From Mucilaginibacter flavus (GTDB taxonomy: Bacteria; Bacteroidota; Bacteroidia; Sphingobacteriales; Sphingobacteriaceae), in contig NZ_JAUFPS010000042.1 in NCBI RefSeq assembly GCF_030409315.1, positions 206,346-270,345 on the forward strand: a DNA stretch of 64,000 bases, read 5' to 3'. Below are positions 34,769 to 43,562 of this stretch, piece by piece. Each line of letters opens with the position of its first letter. The first letter of the stretch is position 1. A program made the translations under genes and the position numbers. The notes under the pieces were generated by a model, which searched no databases, was not told where the DNA came from, and saw only the letters and a list, made by a program, of their open reading frames with translations.

Positions 34769-35849
34769 CAGCGGCCAAATTGATAGTTAAGCTCAAATCA
34801 AAAACAGAATCACGTTCTTCATAAAGAAACTCAAATTGATTAGGGTAGTAGGTTTTTAATTGCTCGGTTACATTGGCTAAACCGATACCATGGCTCGAAA
34901 CCTTTCTTTTTTTAATATGGTTTCTGGTATTGAAACTCAATATACTTCCTGTTATGTTGATAATGATAGAAGCAGGATCTTCCTGGTTGTAAAGGTCGCC
35001 GTATTTGAATACATTTTCGACCAAGGTAATAAGCAATAGCGGATTGATCATCAGGCCTTCTTCTTCGCCCGTAACTTCAAAGTTTAGTGCAAGCTTATCG
35101 TTAAAGCGCAACTGGTTAAGGTTTATAAACAAACGGATGTGCTCTATCTCATCTTCAAGCTTAATTTTTCCGCTGTTACTTAAAGGCGTTATGGAAAAAC
35201 GCATGATCTCCGAGAGCTTAATAATGCTGTCACCTATTTCAGGAGATAGCACGCTTACCTTATTATAAATAAGATTTAAGGTATTAAATAAAAAATGAGG
35301 GTTAAGCTGTGATTGGCGCCAGGCGTTTTCAGATTTGATCAGCTTATTTTCTAATAATTGTTGATCTAATAAGTTGTTGATTCTTTCGTTTTCCAGGATT
35401 ACAATTCTCGTTTCGTGCTTAAACGCTGTGCGTGTATAGTAAATTGCCGTGCCGATGAGCATAAAATAAATAAATCTCCATAAATACCCCCAATAGTAAA
35501 CATTAAGAAATATAAATTTGGGGTCATTAATTTCATATAACAAGTAGGCAACAAATTTCATTGCTCCTACATACACCACAAATTCAACAGCAATAAGCAA
35601 CAATATCAAAAAATATCTGCCTGGCGTTTTTCTATTTGCCACTAATGGATACGTCAGGTACCCATGAACGTAAAAAAAGCAAATATTGACAGCATAATGA
35701 GCTGCATATTCGGCGAAAGTAAAGGCCGAAATCACTCTTCCCTGAGCGGTAAAGCCCAGCAAAACCTCGTAAGTAATAAATAGCACCCAACAAATAATAT
35801 GAATCCGGAGCAATTTCAAAAACGGCCTCATTAAACTTAATCTATACAT
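34746..35849 (-). CDS. LytS/YehU-type sensor histidine kinase (copy 2)
   Basis: The ATG at 35849 is chosen by alignment with copy 1; the longer frame adds 38 residues that do not align. The 367 residues have the same layout: four membrane segments, then LENERINNLLDQQLLENKLI, then QLNPHFLFNTLN, ENVFKYG and HGIGLANV. All catalytic boxes look intact. Its own regulator has decayed to a fragment, so it would have to signal through the regulator at 32664 or be on the way to loss. Divergence from copy 1 is greatest in the membrane part, which could mean a different stimulus. Confidence 0.93.
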   Translation of the reverse strand: MYRLSLMRPFLKLLRIHIICWVLFITYEVLLGFTAQGRVISAFTFAEYAAHYAVNICFFYVHGYLTYPLVANRKTPGRYFLILLLIAVEFVVYVGAMKFVAYLLYEINDPKFIFLNVYYWGYLWRFIYFMLIGTAIYYTRTAFKHETRIVILENERINNLLDQQLLENKLIKSENAWRQSQLNPHFLFNTLNLIYNKVSVLSPEIGDSIIKLSEIMRFSITPLSNSGKIKLEDEIEHIRLFINLNQLRFNDKLALNFEVTGEEEGLMINPLLLITLVENVFKYGDLYNQEDPASIIINITGSILSFNTRNHIKKRKVSSHGIGLANVTEQLKTYYPNQFEFLYEERDSVFDLSLTINLAADDQVLLN

Positions 35850-35881
35850 AGTTTGGGATGAAAGATACTGATATTTCCGTT

Positions 35882-35913
35882 GTTGGTATAGGGTATTTTT
35901 GAGTTGGTAAAGG
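35882..35913 (+). promoter_or_regulatory. Second 21-bp-period direct repeat, probable LytTR site
   Basis: GTTGGTATAGG at 35882-35892 and GTTGGTAAAGG at 35903-35913 differ at one base and have the same 21-base period as the repeats at 28210. They share the GTTNGT core with them; 28210 copy 1 continues as GTTCGTATAG. The downstream half-site TGAGTTGGT fits 8 of 9 positions of the LytTR consensus, the upstream one fewer. The site lies 57 bases before the small ORF at 35970 and also upstream of the divergent kinase gene. Confidence 0.55.
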
Positions 35914-35969
35914 ATTTTCTTTAGGCCTGTTTTATTATAGCAATTTGTGATCATAAAACCCAAACGATC

Positions 35970-36122
35970 ATGAAAAAGAGCAAAACAACCGGCTTAGTCA
36001 ACGTAAAAAAAATTTTTAAATTTCAATCAAAGAACACATTTTTAACAGATCGGCCAACCGATCCTACACAGACAAGTGGTAGTAATACTATGACAACCGC
36101 GACGAGTGTACTGGCAATTTAA
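35970..36122 (+). CDS. 50-residue Ser/Thr-rich peptide, candidate RiPP precursor
   Basis: The ORF begins at ATG 35970, alone on the plus strand between the divergent kinase and the convergent SusD gene. The N-terminus is basic (MKKSKTTGLVNVKKIFKF) like a leader. From residue 20 on, 13 of 31 residues are Ser or Thr (for example SGSNTMTTATSVLAI), and no Cys is present. A LanB-type dehydratase would find many sites, but no lanthionine could form within the peptide. A LytTR-like repeat lies upstream and a strong hairpin terminator 35 bases downstream. No double-Gly cleavage motif is seen. It is not a known family. Confidence 0.65.
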   Translation: MKKSKTTGLVNVKKIFKFQSKNTFLTDRPTDPTQTSGSNTMTTATSVLAI

Positions 36123-36156
36123 TTGAAAACCTACAGCATTTTTTTCCTTAGGATTT

Positions 36157-36196
36157 AAAACGAAAAGAGGAGGGCAAGCCCTCCTCTTTTCGTTTT
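36157..36196. terminator. Bidirectional terminator between the small ORF and SusD
   Basis: AAAACGAAAAGAGGAGGGC pairs perfectly with GCCCTCCTCTTTTCGTTTT around an AA loop, a 19-bp stem with T runs on both strands. It would end transcripts from the plus-strand small ORF at 35970 and from the minus-strand SusCD operon. Confidence 0.9.
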
Positions 36197-36214
36197 ATTA
36201 TTTGATGGATATAA

Positions 36215-37744
36215 TTAATATCCCGGGTTTTGGTACATCTTAACCGGGTCAAGTTTGTACTCATCAAACGGGATAGGGTAGTAGCGGTCTTTGGTGCTAA
36301 AGTTTGCTACCTGGGCTAAACCAAAGTCGGCTTGTTTTTTGGCTTTAAAGTAGGCTACCAACTCATCGGTAGTAAACGTACGCAGCAAATCAAACCAGCG
36401 GTGGTGCTCAAAAGCCAGTTCAACGCGGCGCTCGTGTAAAATAGCCAGTTTAAGTGTTGGGTATTTTGAAGCGTAATCGCTATTAGTCATAGATACGGCA
36501 TAAGTTGGCATGCCTGCACGAACGCGTACCTGATCTAAAAACGAGGTAGCTGTTACCGCATCGCCAAGGTAATTGTTTACTTCGGCTAACGACAGGATCA
36601 CATCGGCGTAGCGCATCAAAATCCAATCGTTACCGCCGTAACCATTAACACCGGCAGCAGCGCTCACATCCCTGAATTTGGTAACAAACCAATCTTTTAC
36701 AATTGGGTCATTAGCGTATTTTACAGAGAAGGTCATGCGCGGATCGGTGGTTTCGTACTCGTTGATCAAATCGTGCGTAACATTATAGCCCACACCCGAT
36801 GATGGTTTTTGCGAGTTAACAGTTTCGCCCTTGGCCTGAAAATTGGCCGCTATACCAGAGCTGTAGTTTAAATCGCCCTGTATGTTCACAATCTGGAAAA
36901 TCAGCTCCGGGCAGGTTGTTTTTTTGTTCACGTCAAAAACATCGGTATACGGAATACTGCTTAACACACCAAATGTGCGCATGTTATAAGCCGCCATTAA
37001 AGCCGTTTTAGCGTTGTTTAAGTTGGTGGTGCGGTTAGCCTGATCTAAAGTGGTAGCTATGGTAAGGTATACCTGGCCCAGCAGGAAATTGGCAGCGGCC
37101 TTTGATACCCTGCCGGTTGGCGCCTGCAGGTTTGGCAGCGGACTATTAATTACATCTGTTAAATCGGTTACAATTTGCTGGTAAACCAAATCCTGCTTTA
37201 CTCGGAAGGTTGAAGCGGCAACCTGGGCGGCAGATGATAGCTCTTTAGTCACCAAAGGCACATCGCCCCAAAGGCGCACCAGTTCAAAGTAAGTAAAGGC
37301 GCGCAAAAACTTGGCCTCGGCAGCATACTTTTGTTTTACCGTATTATCCGGAAAGCTAACCTGATCAATATGTGATAATACCACGTTGGCACGGCTTACT
37401 GTAGTGTATAATGATACCCAGTGAGCTTTTAAATAGGTATTACTTGGCAGTATAGAAAAGTTATTGAACTGGAAAGGCTCGCCCGAGTTTGACTGATTAT
37501 CATTGGTACCGGTATCATCAGAACGCTGATCTGTCCATAAATCGCTGCCTTCGCCAACGTTGTTACCGCTGCGCATAGACTGGTAAATACCGTTTACTGC
37601 TAACAGTACATCGTTGGGTGTTTTATAGCTGGCGGCAACAGTTACGGCATTGGGGTCGTTTTCTATTAAAAAGTCTTTTTTACAAGACGGGCTTATGGCC
37701 ACCGTTGCGGCAAGGCAGGCAATGGCTAAAAATTTCTTATTCAT
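36215..37744 (-). CDS. RagB/SusD family nutrient-binding lipoprotein (pair 1)
   Basis: The ATG at 37744 gives a lipoprotein signal with C21 in ISPSC, followed by KKDFLIENDPNAVT. SusD landmarks are the helical TPR-like region (KFLRAFTYFELVRLWGDVPLV) and the C-terminal RVELAFEHHRWFDLLR with KDRYYPIPFDEYKLDP. The 509-residue protein would sit on the outer-membrane surface as the lid of the SusC transporter. It starts 23 bases after the SusC stop. No glycosidase gene accompanies this pair, so the ligand cannot be guessed. Confidence 0.95.
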   Translation of the reverse strand: MNKKFLAIACLAATVAISPSCKKDFLIENDPNAVTVAASYKTPNDVLLAVNGIYQSMRSGNNVGEGSDLWTDQRSDDTGTNDNQSNSGEPFQFNNFSILPSNTYLKAHWVSLYTTVSRANVVLSHIDQVSFPDNTVKQKYAAEAKFLRAFTYFELVRLWGDVPLVTKELSSAAQVAASTFRVKQDLVYQQIVTDLTDVINSPLPNLQAPTGRVSKAAANFLLGQVYLTIATTLDQANRTTNLNNAKTALMAAYNMRTFGVLSSIPYTDVFDVNKKTTCPELIFQIVNIQGDLNYSSGIAANFQAKGETVNSQKPSSGVGYNVTHDLINEYETTDPRMTFSVKYANDPIVKDWFVTKFRDVSAAAGVNGYGGNDWILMRYADVILSLAEVNNYLGDAVTATSFLDQVRVRAGMPTYAVSMTNSDYASKYPTLKLAILHERRVELAFEHHRWFDLLRTFTTDELVAYFKAKKQADFGLAQVANFSTKDRYYPIPFDEYKLDPVKMYQNPGY

Positions 37745-37767
37745 TTTTATATCTCTTAAAAAATTTA

Positions 37768-40700
37768 TCAAAAAGTAACATTTACACCTAAGTTGTATGA
37801 CCTAACCAGCGGGTAGGTACCATAATCGATACCAGGCGCAAGGTTGGCCGGCTGCGTGCTGTTTGATGCCGCGCCAGAGTAGTTGTAATCCACATCGGGA
37901 TTATAACCTTTATACTTGGTAATGGTAAAGGCATTAACCACGCTTGCAAAAACACGTGCCTTGGTTAAGCCCAAGGTTTGTTGTAAAAAGCCTGGCAGGG
38001 TGTAACCTAATGTTAAGTTGGTACAACGCAGGTACGAGCCGCTTTGCAGGTAAAATGTTGATAAACGGGTACTGTTACTTTGTGTACCGGCACGTGAAGC
38101 GCGGTAAAATGATCCGTCGCCGGGGTCTTGCGCGTTTCTGTACCTATCGGCTACGTTGGCATATTGGTTACCAGAGCCCTCGCCATTATACAGGTAGTAA
38201 TCCTGCCCGTCCAAAATCTGATTTCCGTACGATCCGTTAAAAGCCGCGCTCAGGTCAAACTTTTTGAACGTACTGTTTAAGGCAAATCCATAAGTGAATT
38301 TAGCATATGGCGAACCGATTATGGTTTTATCAGCATCGTTAACTACGCCATCGTGATTGGTATCAACAAACCAAAGGTCGCCTATTTTGGCAGGGTTGGT
38401 TTGTGAAGCCGATGGTGCTGTTTTACCCAAATTATCGGCATTAATTATACCGCCAACTTTAAAGCCGTAAAACATACCAATTGGCTGGCCCTGTGTGGTG
38501 ATACTGGTAAGGTATGAACGCTCGGCGCCGTTAATGATCAGGGTGTTGTTTGCTGGTAGCTTAACCACTTTGTTGCGGTTTAATGAAATGTTACCGCTTG
38601 CGCCCAAAGTGAAATCTTTATCATTAATAATGCGGCCATCTAACTGCAAATCGAAACCTGTATTACGAATCTTTGAATCGCGCAGGTTGGTTAAGATGGT
38701 GGTACTGCCGGATATTGCCGAAATTGGCTGGTTATACAACAGGTTGTATGAGTAGCTCAGGTAATAGTTGGCAATGATTGACAGGCGGCCTTTAAACAGA
38801 GAGATATCGGTACCAACGTTATACTGCGAGGTAGTTTCCCAGCTTAAGGTATTGTCTTTAATGCCACCCGGGTAGGTTGCCGTTACCGCGCTGTTGCCAT
38901 CAAGCACCGTGCCCGATGGTGTTGCTAACGTTTGCTGTATGGCGTAGTTAGGGATATTGAAGTTCCCGCTTTTACCCCAGCTTGCGCGGATCTTAACGGT
39001 TGACTGATCGCCAAGGAAGTTGTTGTAAAAATCTTCGTTAGATAAATTCCAGCCGGCAGCAACAGATGGGAAGTAACCATATTTGTTTGCCGGACCAAAA
39101 CGTGATGAACCATCGGCACGGAAAGACGCGGTTAAGAAATATTTACCATCGTAGTTATAGTTGGCACGGCCAAAGTATGATAACAGGGTATAGGCGCTTT
39201 TATAGGCCGAGTTTAGAGAAAAGTTTGCCGCCAAAGCTCCTTTGTTTGAAATTTCGGGAATAGCGTCATTCTGGAAACCGTTTGCTTTCACGCTGAAATA
39301 ATCGGCAGTGGTGCGTTGCGCGCTGTAACCACCCAAGGCATCAAAATGGTGTTTACCAATTTCTTTTTTGTAGTTTAAGGTAAACTCGGCAAGCCTGTCA
39401 AGCGTGTTCTGGTTTGATGCCTGCGCGTTAGCTGCTAATATTGATTGTTGTGATCCCGGAGCAAAGGTACCACTGCTTAACGTAGTAGGGTAGTAATAAT
39501 CATACTTTTCGGTATAAGTTTCGGTACCCAGGTTGGTTTTAAAATCCAGGCCCTTCATAATGTTATACGTTACGTTGGCGTTGTAGTGGCTGCGGTATCC
39601 CTGCCTGTTAATTTTAATACGCTCGGCAAGGGCCAAGGGGTTTTCAATACCCTGGTAACCGTATTGAGTTGAACCAGCTGCTTCGGCGTTGGTTGCCAGT
39701 GATCCATCGGCATTGTAGGCCGGCAGGTAAGGCATGTAAATAAGCGCGCCAAGAATAGGGCTGTGGTCAAAACGACCTTCCTGTGTTTCCTGGTTGGTAT
39801 TTTGGGTGTAAGCAATATTGGCACCTATATGAATGCGTTTGCTTACATCGCCATCAACGTTGGCGCGGAAGTTGTAACGCTGCTGCCCGGTACTTTGAAT
39901 AATACCCGGCTGGTTTTGGTACGAACCACTGATGTAATAACGGATATCATCCGAAGCACCCGAAAACGACAAGGTATGCTTTTGCATAAAAGTGTTGCGG
40001 TACAGCTCATCCTGCCAATCTGTATTTACGGTTTGTTTAATGGGGGTTTGCGATGCAAAATTGTACAATCCATCGGGGATACTTACGCTGCCGGTGTTAC
40101 CAACATTGGCTACGCGGGTTGCGTTATTGTCAGAGTACATGGCATCGGTCCAGGTATGGCCTGTGTTTACCCAAAGATCATGGTAGGCATTGTTACGGCC
40201 ATCAATAACCAGCAAAGCAGCCTGATCGGCGTTAAGCAATTTTACTTTGTGGGCCAACTGATCGATACCGGTTTGTACATCGTATTCAAAACGACCTTTG
40301 CCTTTTTTACCTTTTTTGGTAGTGATCAATACCACACCGCCAGAAGCGCGGGAGCCGTAAATGGCCGCCGATGCCGCATCTTTCAATACGTCGATGCTTT
40401 CAATATCCTCGGGATTAATGAAAATATCATTTGATGGGTAACCGTCAATCACGTACAGCGGATCTGAACTGGCATTGAACGAGCCAACACCCCTCACCCT
40501 TATTTTGGTGCTGGTATATGGCGCGCCGCCGGTTTGCGATATTTGCACACCCGCAACTTTACCTACCAGCGCCTGGCCCAGGGAAGGTGAAGACAGGTTA
40601 AGGTCGCTTGATTTTACACTGGCAACAGCGCCCACAACTTCACTTTTGCGGATGGCCTGGTAACCAATGGCAACAACCTCGTTAAGCATGTTGGCCTGTG

Positions 40701-41046
40701 GGGTAAGTTTAAGGTTTATTTGAGCTTTATCGCCAACAGTAACTTCCTGTGGCAGGTAGCCAATAAATTTAAACACCAATACAGCGCCCGGTTCGGCCGA
40801 TATGCTGTATTTACCGCTCACATCTGTTGATGTCCCTTTATTGGTGTTTTTGATCATAACAGACACGCCTGGAAGGGGTTGGTTAGTTTCGTCTGTTACG
40901 GTACCAGATATTTGTATTGCCTGGTTTAACGCAATTTTAATGGGGGTTGCAGCGTTTGAGTTAAACGCGAGTGCCATGATCACAAGGCAGATAAAAGGTT
41001 TTAGCAAAAACCTTCCAAAAAGATCATGGGTAATCTTTTTATTCAT
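37768..41046 (-). CDS. SusC/RagA family TonB-dependent outer-membrane transporter (pair 1)
   Basis: After a signal peptide (cleavage near NSNAA) comes a carboxypeptidase-regulatory-like domain (ISGTVTDETNQPLPGVSVMI), a TonB-box region and the plug domain (KVAGVQISQTGG, SIDVLKDAASAAIYGSRASG). The 22-strand barrel fills the rest and ends NLGVNVTF, the C-terminal beta signal. The 1092 residues are normal. No STN domain is present, so no anti-sigma regulation is expected. It is the first gene of a SusC-SusD operon that ends at the terminator at 36157. Confidence 0.96.
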   Translation of the reverse strand: MNKKITHDLFGRFLLKPFICLVIMALAFNSNAATPIKIALNQAIQISGTVTDETNQPLPGVSVMIKNTNKGTSTDVSGKYSISAEPGAVLVFKFIGYLPQEVTVGDKAQINLKLTPQANMLNEVVAIGYQAIRKSEVVGAVASVKSSDLNLSSPSLGQALVGKVAGVQISQTGGAPYTSTKIRVRGVGSFNASSDPLYVIDGYPSNDIFINPEDIESIDVLKDAASAAIYGSRASGGVVLITTKKGKKGKGRFEYDVQTGIDQLAHKVKLLNADQAALLVIDGRNNAYHDLWVNTGHTWTDAMYSDNNATRVANVGNTGSVSIPDGLYNFASQTPIKQTVNTDWQDELYRNTFMQKHTLSFSGASDDIRYYISGSYQNQPGIIQSTGQQRYNFRANVDGDVSKRIHIGANIAYTQNTNQETQEGRFDHSPILGALIYMPYLPAYNADGSLATNAEAAGSTQYGYQGIENPLALAERIKINRQGYRSHYNANVTYNIMKGLDFKTNLGTETYTEKYDYYYPTTLSSGTFAPGSQQSILAANAQASNQNTLDRLAEFTLNYKKEIGKHHFDALGGYSAQRTTADYFSVKANGFQNDAIPEISNKGALAANFSLNSAYKSAYTLLSYFGRANYNYDGKYFLTASFRADGSSRFGPANKYGYFPSVAAGWNLSNEDFYNNFLGDQSTVKIRASWGKSGNFNIPNYAIQQTLATPSGTVLDGNSAVTATYPGGIKDNTLSWETTSQYNVGTDISLFKGRLSIIANYYLSYSYNLLYNQPISAISGSTTILTNLRDSKIRNTGFDLQLDGRIINDKDFTLGASGNISLNRNKVVKLPANNTLIINGAERSYLTSITTQGQPIGMFYGFKVGGIINADNLGKTAPSASQTNPAKIGDLWFVDTNHDGVVNDADKTIIGSPYAKFTYGFALNSTFKKFDLSAAFNGSYGNQILDGQDYYLYNGEGSGNQYANVADRYRNAQDPGDGSFYRASRAGTQSNSTRLSTFYLQSGSYLRCTNLTLGYTLPGFLQQTLGLTKARVFASVVNAFTITKYKGYNPDVDYNYSGAASNSTQPANLAPGIDYGTYPLVRSYNLGVNVTF

Positions 41047-41365
41047 ATTTTTAAAAGTTGATTGTTAGAAAAATGACAGTAAAGCTTTCGACCGCTTTTG
41101 AGTTATTTGACAATTATTCCCGGAGCCGTTTGAATGTTAGCGCATTCAGCGGTTTCTTTGTTTTATCGCCGGTTTTCGATGTTAAGTTTAAATTAATGTT
41201 ACATAGGCATTTAAATTAAAACACGTGGCAGATTTTAATATTATCACAATATTTATTGCCTTGTGATAATATAATATTAATTAGGGGTTATTAATATTGC
41301 AATGATGGCAACAAAATTAAACCAGCTATCTTAAGCACGGACTACTTAAATGTTAAGTTTGTATT
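41047..41365. other. AT-rich upstream region of SusC pair 1
   Basis: No gene is seen. The stretch from 41190 to 41340 is rich in A and T, with short self-complementary pieces such as TTATCACAATATTTATTGCC and TTGTGATAATATAATA (TTATCACAA against TTGTGATAA). A transcription start for the SusCD operon probably lies here. Confidence 0.4.
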
Positions 41366-41396
41366 AACAAAAAATGCCGGGCATTTTACCCGGCAT
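41366..41396 (-). terminator. Terminator of the 41427-43562 gene pair
   Basis: On the minus strand ATGCCGGG pairs with CCCGGCAT around TAAAATG and is followed by six T residues. It lies 31 bases after the stop of the gene at 41427. Confidence 0.88.
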
Positions 41397-41426
41397 ATCC
41401 ATATTTTAACCCATTACAATCGTATT

Positions 41427-42302
41427 TTACCAAATGGTTTTAGTAAAGTTCACGTTGTTTTTGCGCGATGAGGTTACCGCTATTCCGCGTTCATCATCGC
41501 CTATAAATGAAAAGCCTTCCAGCTCATCGGCACGGTCAATATGATCAACCTGGCTGATGACTACCTGCTTACCTGCCTCAATAGACTTTTTAAGATCAAC
41601 ATAAGTAAACCGCCATTGCCTGCCTTCTTTTTGATTTTGGATAAGCACAAGCACACCTTTATCAGCCACCCAATGCAAATTTTGGACCCATGGCGAACAT
41701 GTAAACTTTTTGTAAAGTACACCTGCCTCTTTTGTATTTTTAGCTTTAGCCAGTTTTTCGGCGTCGTATAATCTTACCTCGTTACCATGGTCGCCATAGT
41801 CGGCTGTGGCCACATACCACTTATTATTATATTTTACATACTCGGGTCGGGTACCTTGTATGCAGGCATCGTCATCAATGGTATTCAGCAAACTCGCATC
41901 AAGGGTACCTGTTTTTAGCAGTGCTTTCCAATCCACACAATAAATTACGGCTTTCCACTTAGTTCCCTCGGCATTAAGGCGGATGGAGTTACCTATAAAG
42001 GTTGGCCCGGTGCCGTTATAGGCGATGCCGGTGGGATGGTTAATTACATCCTGTCCGTTTTGGGTAAGCTTTACTTCTTTATGCTGGTAAACCAGGCTAT
42101 CGCCCTCCATTTTAAATTCGCGGATCATGCCAACCTCCCGGTCGCCATATAAAAAAATGCGGCCTTTTTGGTAGGAGATGCCCTGGCAGGCACCTAAAGA
42201 ATCTACAGTAATAGATTTATTCAATTGCTGATCAACGGTTGATGTTACCAGGCTACCCATACCCAGGGCAGCGGTTATAATGGTTAAAGTTATTTTTTGC
42301 AT
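41427..42302 (-). CDS. Secreted beta-propeller-like protein of unknown function
   Basis: No family is recognised with certainty. A signal peptide (MQKITLTIITAALGMGSLVT) is followed by about 265 residues of short beta strands with repeated blade-like motifs: ISYQKGRIFLYGDREVG, TGIAYNGTGPTFIGNS, YVATADYGDHGNEVRLYD and LEGFSFIGDDERGIAVTS. The pattern resembles propellers of esterase-like or phytase-like proteins. It follows the YdcF-type gene by 12 bases and ends in a terminator, so both form an operon. Confidence 0.7.
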   Translation of the reverse strand: MQKITLTIITAALGMGSLVTSTVDQQLNKSITVDSLGACQGISYQKGRIFLYGDREVGMIREFKMEGDSLVYQHKEVKLTQNGQDVINHPTGIAYNGTGPTFIGNSIRLNAEGTKWKAVIYCVDWKALLKTGTLDASLLNTIDDDACIQGTRPEYVKYNNKWYVATADYGDHGNEVRLYDAEKLAKAKNTKEAGVLYKKFTCSPWVQNLHWVADKGVLVLIQNQKEGRQWRFTYVDLKKSIEAGKQVVISQVDHIDRADELEGFSFIGDDERGIAVTSSRKNNVNFTKTIW

Positions 42303-42314
42303 TGCTGTTAATTA

Positions 42315-43562
42315 TTATCGAGGGTCAAGCGGTTCGTCGTTATCTATTTGTTTTGCTTCTTCAACGGGGTAGTATTCCACCTCGGTTTCGGAGTTACGTT
42401 TATCTAATTTGTAGGGTACGTAGTTTAATTCCTTTTCGCAACGGGCGGCCATGTTCATGATAAAATCCGTTTGCGATTTATCGGTAACCACAATACCCGG
42501 TTTGTTGGCCGGGATGCCGTATTTGTAAATGAGCCTTGCGCTATTACGCATATTGGTGGTGGTATGCCTGGCATGCGGCTCAATGATGATGGCTCTCTCG
42601 GGTACATGCAGCACATTTAATAAGTAAATCTTCATTTGCTCGGCCTCGTTAAATTTTGTTTTGTAGGGATGCACATTACCGCCCGATACAATGATCAATG
42701 GCGCTTTGCCCGCCCTGTATTCCTGTTCGGCCAGGCGGCAGCGCAGCATGCCCTCGCTGCTTAAAGCCCACTCTGGTTTTTCGGGACCAGCGCCTGGCAC
42801 CATAATATTAGTGTAAGGGTAGTTGGCCCATTTGATAGTTTTGATATAAGCCACAGCTGCTTTATTGGCAGTTGTCGCCATCGGCTCATAATGGGCGGGG
42901 TCCTGTCGTTCGTTAATTTGCAGGTATAGCAGCGCCGCTTTTATAGCGGGTTGATAAAACAATTTAGCATTTTTCACATCGCCTAAAAGCGTCGCGTTAA
43001 AATCATACATCAACGTGTAATACGATTTAGCATGCACATTAAAGCTGATGGAATCGATAGCCGGATAGTTTGGTTTATTACCCTCGGCATAAACCCCAAT
43101 GGTGTAGTTAATGCCTTTAGCTTCCTGTTCCCAGGCTTTTATCAATAATTCGCCCGCCGATAAGGTTTTATACAAGCTATAAGTGCCAGATGGAATGAGT
43201 TTGGTTTTCACCAAAACATCCAACGCGTTGCCCGGTTTGTAAAGCGCTGTTAAACGGGCGCTTACGGCAGCTATTTCATCATCAGTAAACTTTACCCCGG
43301 CAATAAGGCAACCCGCATCCTTACAGTTGGTAAGCGTTTCGCTTAATTGTTTTAGCTTGCTTTGCGTAAGGCGGGCAAGCTCGGCATCGCTGCTAAGCAG
43401 CGCGTTTACCTGTGTATCCTGTTCAAAAAGTGTTAACAGGTAATAGTTTTTCGATTGTATGTAATCAACATTGCTTTTGGCAGCAATGGGAGCGGCCCGC
43501 TTTTGCGCATAGCCGCTTAAAAAGGTGGCGCACAGCAGTGCCATAGTCAGCATTTTTTTCAT
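42315..43562 (-). CDS. YdcF/ElyC family protein (DUF218) with N-terminal extension
   Basis: The ATG at 43562 gives a signal peptide (MKKMLTMALLCATFLSGYAQ). The last 200 residues are a DUF218 domain: IMVPGAGPEKPEWALSSEGMLRC, LIIVSGGNVHP, EAEQMKIYLLNVLHVPERAI, EPHARHTTTNMRNSARLI and GIVVTDKSQTDF. Family members are linked to envelope polysaccharide metabolism, such as ElyC in undecaprenyl-phosphate use. The 200-residue helical N-terminal extension is not part of the usual domain. It shares an operon with a propeller-like secreted protein. Confidence 0.87.
   Translation of the reverse strand: MKKMLTMALLCATFLSGYAQKRAAPIAAKSNVDYIQSKNYYLLTLFEQDTQVNALLSSDAELARLTQSKLKQLSETLTNCKDAGCLIAGVKFTDDEIAAVSARLTALYKPGNALDVLVKTKLIPSGTYSLYKTLSAGELLIKAWEQEAKGINYTIGVYAEGNKPNYPAIDSISFNVHAKSYYTLMYDFNATLLGDVKNAKLFYQPAIKAALLYLQINERQDPAHYEPMATTANKAAVAYIKTIKWANYPYTNIMVPGAGPEKPEWALSSEGMLRCRLAEQEYRAGKAPLIIVSGGNVHPYKTKFNEAEQMKIYLLNVLHVPERAIIIEPHARHTTTNMRNSARLIYKYGIPANKPGIVVTDKSQTDFIMNMAARCEKELNYVPYKLDKRNSETEVEYYPVEEAKQIDNDEPLDPR

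Noticed and set aside
28595..36122. Calling the locus a class I lanthipeptide cluster
   Set aside because: No LanC cyclase is present and neither candidate precursor has a cysteine, so lanthionine formation is not supported.
39763..40434. Plus-strand 223-codon ORF within the SusC gene
   Set aside because: It is a shadow frame of a clearly coding SusC sequence and has no recognisable domain.
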